NCBI GenBank assembly: GCA_937899145.1
Contig: CALBPW010000467.1
Coordinates: forward strand, 1 to 7,907
Source: an uncultured Bacteroidota bacterium
GTDB taxonomy: Bacteria; Bacteroidota; Bacteroidia; Bacteroidales; SZUA-534
Direction: 5' to 3'
DNA: 7,907 nt
Shown here in pieces: positions 1 to 6,865 of the stretch. The translations under genes were made by a program, and so were the position numbers. Within the stretch, counting starts at the first letter, position 1, and each line of letters starts with the position of its first letter. The notes beneath the pieces are model-generated. The model was given only the letters and a program-made list of their open reading frames with translations. It ran no database searches and was not told where the DNA came from.

Positions 1-334
1 ATGCTTGCCTCGATTTCATACAAACCAACCTTCACCCACCGCAAGTACGGGAGTGGGGATGATTGCGGATAATCATTTAATTTAATGTTTAACAGGTTTA
101 AAGTTGAGAATAAATCAGCTCACCAATTATCCGATTCACCGATTATACGATTATCTCCTTCACCATTCCACCATTTCCACATCACCTTCCCGAGACCTTG
201 CACGGGTATTCAGCACAAAAGTTGGGAAAACCGCACCGTTTTTCTTTTATAAAAATGTCATATTGCTTTTACTGCTGTCGCTACGCGCAATTTTATAACC
301 GAAAAAACAATACCCTTGCAACAAATACTTCACG
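1..334. other. Upstream non-coding region, no supported gene
   Basis: No convincing gene is seen here. A 64-codon frame at 104-298 starts with TTG, overlaps a tandem repeat, and its translation has no recognisable family or sensible signal sequence. In the first ~85 bases both strands have short open frames running off the left edge. One on the minus strand would give a tail containing PLPYLRWVKVGLYEIEAS, but there is too little to call a gene. I looked for the Bacteroidota promoter pattern (TTTG about 20 bases before TAnnTTTG) and found no good match. TACCCTTG at 311-318 is one base off the -7 box but has no partner and lies very close to the start codon. The cluster promoter probably lies in this region but is not located. 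Confidence 0.5.
121..152. repeat. Degenerate 16-bp tandem repeat
   Basis: Two adjacent 16-base units, CACCAATTATCCGATT (121-136) and CACCGATTATACGATT (137-152), agree at 14 of 16 positions. Further CACCATT pieces follow at 161-167 and 169-175, so the tract looks like a decaying short tandem array. Its function is unknown. It lies about 180 bases before the mannanase start, so a regulatory role is possible but nothing in the sequence shows one. Confidence 0.6.
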
Positions 335-1714
335 ATGAACAAAAAATTGCAATTAGCAGCCATTGTTTTGGCAACTGCTTTTTTGAGTTGTCAAGACAAC
401 ACTAATCAAACTGAAAAACAGAAAGTTACAATCAGCATAATCGAAGCCGGCAGCTGCATCGATAATGCTGTCTTTTTGGCTTGTGCCAATAACACCCTTT
501 CGTTCAAAAAAGATGATGCGCAATCATCAGATTTAAAAATCGATATAACTGAAAATCAAACATTTTTTACAAGTGGCGAGCGACTCTACGATGTCAATGG
601 CAACGAGTTCATCCCCCGTGGCATCAACAACCCGCACATCTGGTTTGGCAACGACACCGCCATCAACGCTCTTGACCCCATTGCCGCCTGCGGAAGCAAC
701 CTTGTGCGCATTGTCTGGGAAACAAAAGGCGACACAGCAAAAATGCTTGGCACAGCCGACGAACTGCGCTACATAATAAAGTTGGTTACCGATAAAAAGA
801 TGGTTGCAATGCCTGAACTGCACGATTTTACAGGACACGACAGCCTTGGCGATATGCACATCGCCGCCAATTATTGGACAAGCGACAGCATCCGCCCCAT
901 AATGAACGAATTTAAAGACCGGCTGCTGATAAACATCGCCAACGAGTGGACAAGCTGGGGACACGACAGCATCTGGCTCGAAGGCTACAAACTGGCCATC
1001 AGCAAAATGCGCAACAGCGGATTAGAGCATTGCCTTGTTATTGACGCAAGCGGCTGGGGACAAGATATAAACCCGATCAAAAAATACGCAAAAGAACTTC
1101 TTGACTTCGACCCATTGCACAACCTTTTGTTCGACATACACATGTACATGGCTTGGAACGACGAACAGAAAATAATCGATGAACTGCAATATATGGTTGA
1201 TAATCAGATACCTATAATTGTGGGCGAATTTGGCTACGACTGCAACGAGGGGAAAAACAACCTTGAGTGCCGCGTCAACGACTCGGTTGTTGTCAGCACT
1301 TGCAACAGGCTTGGAATCGGCTTTATGCCATGGTCGTGGTCGGGCAACAACGAAGCCAACGCATGGCTCGACATTGTTGAAAAATGGGGCGATTTTACCA
1401 CTTGGGGCGACCGTGTGGTTAATGGCGCAGGCGGAATCAGGCAAACAGCCAAACCGTGCTCGGTGTTCGGCAGCGGCGAGCCGGACTGTCTGCCGTCAAA
1501 AAAGACATTTGACACCAAAACAAATATCAAAGAGGTTATAGCAACATCAAATCTTTATGATAGTTTTGAAATTGTTGATGCCAATGGCAAAGTGTGTGTC
1601 AAGGCAGAATCGGGCATGCCGCTTGCAGTTGCCGGATTGAGCGGCGGAACATACCAGTTTGTGGGCATTGGCAAACATCTGAAAACAAATATTTTCAATA
1701 TCGAAATAAAATAA
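335..1714 (+). CDS. GH5 (subfamily 8-like) endo-beta-1,4-mannanase lipoprotein
   Basis: Probable endo-mannanase that cuts beta-1,4-mannan or glucomannan outside the cytoplasm. Residues 1-19 form a lipoprotein signal (MNKK, hydrophobic stretch, lipobox FLSC with Cys19), so the protein is membrane-anchored in the periplasm or on the cell surface. A ~60-residue AT-rich linker follows, then the GH5 barrel from about 80 to 380. Visible motifs are RGINNPHIWF (95-104), LVRIVW (123-128), PELHDFTG (160-167), NEW with the likely acid/base Glu204, IDASGWGQ (236-243), IHMY (268-271), VGEFG with the likely nucleophile Glu298, and PWSWSGN (332-338). By recollection this pattern fits the bacterial GH5_8 mannanases better than the GH5 cellulases. 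Residues ~394-459 resemble a type IX secretion C-terminal domain (DANGKV ... LSGGTY ... IFNIEIK). There is no Shine-Dalgarno sequence, as usual in Bacteroidota. The symporter starts 13 bases downstream, so the two are likely co-transcribed. The exact substrate (mannan or glucomannan) is inferred. Confidence 0.88.
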   Translation: MNKKLQLAAIVLATAFLSCQDNTNQTEKQKVTISIIEAGSCIDNAVFLACANNTLSFKKDDAQSSDLKIDITENQTFFTSGERLYDVNGNEFIPRGINNPHIWFGNDTAINALDPIAACGSNLVRIVWETKGDTAKMLGTADELRYIIKLVTDKKMVAMPELHDFTGHDSLGDMHIAANYWTSDSIRPIMNEFKDRLLINIANEWTSWGHDSIWLEGYKLAISKMRNSGLEHCLVIDASGWGQDINPIKKYAKELLDFDPLHNLLFDIHMYMAWNDEQKIIDELQYMVDNQIPIIVGEFGYDCNEGKNNLECRVNDSVVVSTCNRLGIGFMPWSWSGNNEANAWLDIVEKWGDFTTWGDRVVNGAGGIRQTAKPCSVFGSGEPDCLPSKKTFDTKTNIKEVIATSNLYDSFEIVDANGKVCVKAESGMPLAVAGLSGGTYQFVGIGKHLKTNIFNIEIK

Positions 1715-1727
1715 AAAAGTAACTAAA

Positions 1728-3365
1728 ATGGATTTTTTTGACTCGCGCCCGAAATTGGGCGAAAAAATATGCTACGGATTTGGCGATTTGGGTTCGTGCC
1801 TTTTCTGGCAGACCATCACCATCTATCTGTCATACTTCTACACCGATGTATTCGGGCTTGCTCCGGCTGTTGCCGGAACAATGTTCTTGGTGTCGCGCAT
1901 TTTCGATGCCATTTTTGATGTTGTGATTGGCATGTCGGCCGACCGCACCGAGACGCGTTGGGGCAAATATCGCCCGTACATCATTTTTGGCGCACTGCCG
2001 TTGGCCATAGCAGCCGTGGCAGCGTTCACCGTTCCGAGTTTTGGCGGCATTGGCAAGGTTATTTATGCCTACGCGACATTCATCTTGTTCATGTGCCTTT
2101 ATTCAACTGTCAACATTCCGTACACATCGCTGCTTGGCGTTATAAGCGACAATGCCGACGACCGCACACAAGCCTCATCGTTCAAGTTTGTAGGCGCATA
2201 TTTGGGCGGCATAATAGTTTCGGCAACAGCATTGCCACTTGCTTCCTATTTTGGCCATGTCAACGAGCTGCCTGCCGCCACACCTGCAGTTGTAGCCGTT
2301 GCTGCCGACAGCCTTGCGCAAGCCGACACGGCTTTTGTGGTTGACAGCACAGCACTTGCCCTTGCCGACAGCTCGCGTACCGCCCCCGACAGCCTTGCAG
2401 CCGTTGCAACCAATGCCGTTTATGGCGACCAGTCGATAGCTAAAGAGGCCTTTGTGAGAGCGCAACAAATTGGTTGGCAAAAAACGATGATTGTGTTCGC
2501 AATTGCAGCTGTCATCTGCTTTATAATCACCTTCTTCTCAGTAAAAGAGCGTGTTAAACCAATCAACGAGCAGAAAACAGCGGTTGGCAAAGACCTTATC
2601 GACATTGTGCACAACAAGCCGTGGGTGCTACTTTTTGTGGTTACCATCTTGTTCATCTTGTACAACTGCATCCGCCTCAACGTAACAACTCACTACTTCA
2701 AATATTACATTGGCACACAGTCAGTTCCATGGCTAAGCAACCTGCTCAACGTGTTCCGCGCAACACCTGTTAAAAACGAGACCTTCGGCTTTGAGGCTTT
2801 GGCATCAATCTTCAACACACTTGGCCAGCTTGTGTCGCTTGTTGGAGTGCTGCTTGTGCCTTGGTTCTCAAGAGTTATGGGGCGCAAGCGCGCAACAGTC
2901 ATCTTATTGCTGACATCTATAATCTGCACGGGCTCGTTCATCTTCTTCAGCCCCGAAAACATCTTCCTAATCCTCTTCTTCCAAATGATAGGCTCAATCA
3001 CCGGCGGACCAATATCGTCGCTGCTGTGGGTTATGTACGCCGACACCGCCGACTACTCAGAGTGGAAGAACGGCACACGCGCCGACGGCCTTGTATTCTC
3101 GGCCTCAATTATGTCGAACAAACTTGGCTGGGCAATTGGCGGTATGATTTCGATGCTGATATTGGGCGCAACCGGATTTGTGCCAAACGAAGTGCAGAAC
3201 GAAAGCACACTCTTCGGACTGAAAGCCATGATGAGCATCATTCCGCTTGTGGCTGGCGTTGTAGCACTTGTGGTACTGAAATTCTTCTACTCGCTCGACG
3301 AGAAAACGATGGAAGGTATTCAGAGCGAACTAAAAGTGCGTCGCGCAGCTGCTGAATCAAAATAG
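1728..3365 (+). CDS. GPH-family (MFS) sugar:cation symporter
   Basis: Inner-membrane importer of the glycoside-pentoside-hexuronide:cation symporter family, here most likely for manno- or gluco-oligosaccharides (substrate inferred from neighbours). About twelve membrane segments can be seen (roughly 15-40, 44-68, 84-103, 109-130, 152-175, 251-270, 298-318, 360-380, 387-407, 410-435, 457-482, 500-520). Family motifs are the loop DRTETRWGKYRPY (72-84) and the signature around DYSEWKNGTRADGLVFSA (442-459), followed by SNKLGWAIGG (463-472). At 545 residues it is longer than the usual 450-500. The extra length is mainly an Ala/Ser/Asp-rich insert at about 178-245 between segments 5 and 6, with DSL/DST/DSS repeated at 194, 206, 214 and 221, and a smaller insert at 330-355. 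The gene follows the mannanase by 13 bases; a hairpin lies just after its stop. There is no Shine-Dalgarno sequence, only an A-rich leader. Confidence 0.92.
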   Translation: MDFFDSRPKLGEKICYGFGDLGSCLFWQTITIYLSYFYTDVFGLAPAVAGTMFLVSRIFDAIFDVVIGMSADRTETRWGKYRPYIIFGALPLAIAAVAAFTVPSFGGIGKVIYAYATFILFMCLYSTVNIPYTSLLGVISDNADDRTQASSFKFVGAYLGGIIVSATALPLASYFGHVNELPAATPAVVAVAADSLAQADTAFVVDSTALALADSSRTAPDSLAAVATNAVYGDQSIAKEAFVRAQQIGWQKTMIVFAIAAVICFIITFFSVKERVKPINEQKTAVGKDLIDIVHNKPWVLLFVVTILFILYNCIRLNVTTHYFKYYIGTQSVPWLSNLLNVFRATPVKNETFGFEALASIFNTLGQLVSLVGVLLVPWFSRVMGRKRATVILLLTSIICTGSFIFFSPENIFLILFFQMIGSITGGPISSLLWVMYADTADYSEWKNGTRADGLVFSASIMSNKLGWAIGGMISMLILGATGFVPNEVQNESTLFGLKAMMSIIPLVAGVVALVVLKFFYSLDEKTMEGIQSELKVRRAAAESK

Positions 3366-3378
3366 ATATTGAATAGAC

Positions 3379-3419
3379 GGGGGTGTTATAATGTTGGAAA
3401 ACAACAACATAACGCCCCT
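3379..3419 (+). terminator. Strong intergenic hairpin, possible terminator or processing site
   Basis: The arms 3379-3396 and 3402-3419 pair over 18 positions around a GAAAA loop (3397-3401). There are two adjacent mismatches in the middle (3390/3408 and 3391/3407) and G-T pairs at 3384/3414 and at the outer end. The base is four G-C pairs. The sequence after it (TATCTTTATT) is only weakly T-rich, so it is not a textbook intrinsic terminator. It starts 13 bases after the symporter stop and ends 47 bases before the GH94 start, so it could partly end transcription, protect the upstream message from decay, or uncouple the phosphorylase genes from the mannanase-symporter pair. Confidence 0.55.
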
Positions 3420-3466
3420 ATCTTTATTGACGGCAAAAAAACATAAACCTAAAAACCTGACACACT

Positions 3467-5857
3467 ATGCAATACGGCCATTTCGACGACGAGCGGAAAG
3501 AGTATGTGATAACCAATCCCGATACGCCAGAACCTTGGAGCAACTACTTGGGCGACACCACCTACGGCGCAATCATCACCAACAACGCCGGCGGATACAG
3601 CTTTTTCAAGTCGGCGGCACAAGGGCGGTTTATGCGCTATCGCACCAATGCCATTCCCGTTGGACAGCCCGGACGCTACGTCTATCTGCGCGACACTGAA
3701 ACAGCCGATTATTGGTCAACATCGTGGCAACCGGTGGCAAAACCGCTCACCAATTATAAAACAATCTGCCGCCATGGCACCGCCTACACCATCATAGAGT
3801 CGGAATATAAAGGCATAAAAACCGAAAGCCTGTATTTTGTGCCGCTTGGCAAAACCTACGAGTGCTGGAACATAAAAATAACCAACACAAGCAACAAAAC
3901 ACGCCACCTGCGCGGTTTCACCTTTGTTGAGTACGCCAGCAACTGGCATCAATGGATGGACCTGATAAACCTGCAATACACACAATACATTCTGACAATG
4001 AATGTTGTGGACGGCATCATCGACCACGGGACAAACATCTACCTGCCAGCCCAACCCGACAATTTTGAGGAAGGCGGACAAGCCCGACACACATTTCTTG
4101 GGCTCGCCGGAGCCAACATCACCGGCTTCGACACCGACCGCAAAACATTCATCGGGCATCACCGCTCGTATGCCAATCCGCAGGTTGTGGAAGCAGGCGC
4201 GTGCCAAAATTCGCTTGCATCGGGCGACAACGGCGTTGGCGTTCTTCAGTTCGATATTGAACTTCAACCCAACGAGACCCGCGAAGTAACTGTCGTTATG
4301 GGCGTTGGCAAAGCCGAAACCGAAGGTCGGAAAGCCATTGCCGAATGTCGGAGTCAGGATATTGTGAACACCGAATTTGAGAAAGTCAGCACCTTTTGGC
4401 ATCAGAAAATCAACAAAATGCAAGTAAAAACACCCGATGCGCTTGTCAACTCGATGCTAAACACATGGAGCCCCTACAACTGCCTGATGACCTACGCTTG
4501 GAGCCGCGCTGCAAGCCTTGTATATGCAGGCGAGCGCGACGGACTTGGCTACCGCGACACCGTGCAAGATATGCTTGGCGTGCTGCACTCCATAACCGCC
4601 GATGCCGGACTCCGCATTGAGCTGATGCTGAGCGGACAATGCTCAAACGGTGGCGCAATGCCCGTTGTAAAACCATTTGCACACCGCCCCGGACACGAAA
4701 AAACTCCTGCCGAAACCGAATTCCGCTCCGATGACTGCATGTGGCTCTTCAACACCGTGCCAGCCTACGTCAAAGAAACAGGCGACATCAGCTTCTACAA
4801 CAAGATTATCCCATACGCCGATAAAGGCGAAGCAACCGTTTACCAACATCTGAAACAAGCCATCGTCTTCAGCTTAGAGCACAGCGGCGCACACGGGCTG
4901 CCTTGCGGACTTGCCGCCGACTGGAACGACTGCCTTGTACTCGGACAAAAAGGCGAATCGGTGTTTGTGGCAATGCAACTGCGATATGCTCTTATGGTGT
5001 TTATCGACATTGCACTTATGTTAAACAACACTGCCGATGCCGGTTGGGCAGAAAACCAACTCGAGGCTCTCGACCACAGCATCGAAAAACACACATGGAA
5101 TGGCGATTGGTACTTGCGCGCCTTCCGCTTCGACGGCACACCATACGGAGCCAAAGGCGACAAGCAAGGCGAGATATGGCTCAATCCGCAGCCGTGGTCG
5201 GTTATTTGCCGACACGCCAACAACGAGCGCGGCCGCCACGTGATGGACATTGTGAAAAAGCGTTTGGCAACCAAATATGGCATTATGACCATCGACCCCC
5301 CATACACCAACGCCGACACCAATATTGTTAAAGCGCCGCTGTTCAACCCGGGAATGAAGGAGAACGGCGCAATCTTTTGCCACACACAAGGCTGGGCAAT
5401 CATTGCCGAAGCCATGCTTGGCAACGGCAATCAGGCTTTTGAGTACTACAAAGCCTACCTGCCGGCATCGTTCAACGACAAAGCCGAAGTGCGCGAAATT
5501 GAGCCATACGTCTATTGCCAATCGACGCACGGCCGCCCAAGCCCGCGTTTCGGCACATCAAGGCTGCCATGGCTGAGCGGCGCCGCCACATGGGCATTCT
5601 ACAGCGCATCGCAATACATTCTGGGCATTCGTCCGCAATATGCCGGACTCGAAATCGACCCCTGCATACCCGAAAATTGGGACGGATTTGAAGTGGACAG
5701 AGAGTTCCGCGGAAAACAAATCAACATAAAAATTGAAAATCCGCAACACAAGCAAAAAGGAGTTAAATGCCTTATTATCAACGGAAAACAGATTGAAGGA
5801 AATATCATTCCAATTGATATGCTGAAAGACGAAAACAATGTTACCGCAATAATGTAA
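3467..5857 (+). CDS. GH94 beta-glycoside phosphorylase, probably cellobiose phosphorylase
   Basis: Cytoplasmic inverting phosphorylase of GH94, which splits a beta-1,4-disaccharide with phosphate to give a sugar 1-phosphate and a free sugar. No signal peptide. It starts with the family's typical N-terminus (MQYGHFDD ... EYVITNPDTPEPW, NNAGGYSFFKSAAQGR at 39-54) and keeps the full two-part architecture: a beta-sandwich to about 300, a helical linker, an (alpha/alpha)6 barrel to about 720, and a C-terminal lid (DPCIPENWDGFEV 731-743). The catalytic motif ADWNDCL is at 484-490, the general acid being its conserved Asp (probably Asp488). GESVFVAMQLRYAL (496-509), KENGAIFCHTQGW (631-643) and PWLSGAATW (701-709) mark the active-site and phosphate regions. 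At 796 residues it has normal family length. The LGQKGESVFVAMQLRYAL stretch looks more like cellobiose than chitobiose phosphorylases, though the C-terminal lid also resembles chitobiose phosphorylase as remembered. Cellobiose from glucomannan fits the context. No Shine-Dalgarno sequence; GH130 starts 33 bases after its stop. Confidence 0.9.
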   Translation: MQYGHFDDERKEYVITNPDTPEPWSNYLGDTTYGAIITNNAGGYSFFKSAAQGRFMRYRTNAIPVGQPGRYVYLRDTETADYWSTSWQPVAKPLTNYKTICRHGTAYTIIESEYKGIKTESLYFVPLGKTYECWNIKITNTSNKTRHLRGFTFVEYASNWHQWMDLINLQYTQYILTMNVVDGIIDHGTNIYLPAQPDNFEEGGQARHTFLGLAGANITGFDTDRKTFIGHHRSYANPQVVEAGACQNSLASGDNGVGVLQFDIELQPNETREVTVVMGVGKAETEGRKAIAECRSQDIVNTEFEKVSTFWHQKINKMQVKTPDALVNSMLNTWSPYNCLMTYAWSRAASLVYAGERDGLGYRDTVQDMLGVLHSITADAGLRIELMLSGQCSNGGAMPVVKPFAHRPGHEKTPAETEFRSDDCMWLFNTVPAYVKETGDISFYNKIIPYADKGEATVYQHLKQAIVFSLEHSGAHGLPCGLAADWNDCLVLGQKGESVFVAMQLRYALMVFIDIALMLNNTADAGWAENQLEALDHSIEKHTWNGDWYLRAFRFDGTPYGAKGDKQGEIWLNPQPWSVICRHANNERGRHVMDIVKKRLATKYGIMTIDPPYTNADTNIVKAPLFNPGMKENGAIFCHTQGWAIIAEAMLGNGNQAFEYYKAYLPASFNDKAEVREIEPYVYCQSTHGRPSPRFGTSRLPWLSGAATWAFYSASQYILGIRPQYAGLEIDPCIPENWDGFEVDREFRGKQINIKIENPQHKQKGVKCLIINGKQIEGNIIPIDMLKDENNVTAIM

Positions 5858-5890
5858 AACCTAATTTATAATCATATAAACTTATTGAAA

Positions 5891-6865
5891 ATGAGCAAAT
5901 TAATTGTAGGAAACGATTTAAAGAACCTGCCTTGGGAAGAGCGTCCCGCCGGCTGCTCTGATGTTGTATGGCGATACAGCCAAAACCCGATTATCGGTTG
6001 GAACCCGACACCATCAACCGCGCGCATCTACAACTCGGCAGTGCTCCCCTACGAGGGAAAATTCATTGGCGTATTCCGCGCCGACCATAAAAACGGTCGC
6101 GCCAATCTGCATTTTGGCAGAAGCGACGACGGCTTCAAATTCGACATCAACGACGAGGTTATCCCTTGGGTTGACGAGAACGGCAACCCCAACCCCATAA
6201 GCTACGGCTACGACCCGCGCTTTGTCAAGGTTGAAGACAAATATTGTGTCAACTGGTGCGACGATTTGCACGGCGCATCTATCGGAATGGGCTACACCAA
6301 AGACTTTAAGACATGGGTGCGCCTGCCCAATCCGCTGATGCCGTTCAACCGCAACGGCGTGCTGTTCCCGCGCAAGATAAACGGCACCTACCGCCTGCTG
6401 AGCCGCCCCAGCGACAGCAGCCACACCCCGTTTGGCGACATCTTCATCAGCGAGTCGCCCGACATGATTTTCTGGGGCAAGCACAAACACGTGATGAGCA
6501 AAGGCGGACAAGGCTGGTGGCAAGGCGTGAAGATTGGCGCCGGACCAACGCCAATTGAAACAACCGAAGGCTGGCTGCTCTTCTACCACGGAGTGTCAAC
6601 CACTTGCAACGGCTTTGTTTACAGCTTTGGAGCCTGCCTGCTCGACCTCGACGAGCCGTCGAAAGTGATTGCACGCTGCGGAAATTATCTGATAACACCC
6701 GAAAAAGAGTACGAAACCATCGGCTTTGTGCCAAACGTATGCTTCCCGTGCCAAAACATCTACGATGCCGCCACCGGCCGCATCACCATCTATTACGGAG
6801 CAGCCGACACCTACACCGCAATGGCATTCTGCTACGTTGACGAGCTGATTGAGTATATAAAAAAA
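5891..6865 (+). other. GH130 (subfamily 2-like) beta-1,4-mannoside phosphorylase domain
   Basis: Five-bladed beta-propeller phosphorylase, cytoplasmic, which splits a beta-1,4-mannosyl linkage with phosphate to release mannose 1-phosphate. Counting from ATG, the N-terminus has PWEERPAGC (14-22). The catalytic Asp is Asp108 in YGYDPRF. Phosphate- and sugar-binding motifs are PFNRNGVLFPRK (151-162), LSRPSD (170-175), HTPFGDIF (178-185), WWQGVKIGAGP (209-219), FYHG with His233, FVPNVCFPC (279-287) and YYGAADT with Asp306. WWQGVKIGAGP and the PWEERPAGC start suit the mannooligosaccharide phosphorylase group (GH130_2) rather than the mannosylglucose phosphorylases (GH130_1), as far as I remember these sequences; mannosyl-glucose or mannosyl-GlcNAc specificity cannot be excluded. 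All expected active-site motifs are present, so this part could be active if the extra tail is tolerated or absent in the real genome. It lies 33 bases after GH94, suggesting one transcript. Confidence 0.88.

Noticed and set aside
104..298. 64-codon open frame on the plus strand before the mannanase
   Set aside because: TTG start, overlaps the tandem repeat, translation has no recognisable domain or credible composition.
311..318. TACCCTTG as a -7 promoter box for the cluster
   Set aside because: One mismatch to TAnnTTTG, no TTTG-type partner at the right distance, and very close to the start codon.
3716..4423. 235-codon open frame on the minus strand
   Set aside because: Lies entirely inside the clear GH94 gene on the other strand; long antisense frames are expected from its codon bias, and the translation matches nothing known to me.
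4840..5430. 196-codon open frame on the minus strand
   Set aside because: Antisense shadow of GH94, which carries conserved catalytic motifs over the same bases.
5885..5890. Alternative TTG start for the GH130 gene, two codons earlier
   Set aside because: ATG at 5891 is in frame and more likely; no ribosome binding site favours TTG.
6014..6589. 191-codon open frame on the minus strand
   Set aside because: Antisense shadow of the GH130 domain, whose active-site motifs show that the plus strand is coding.
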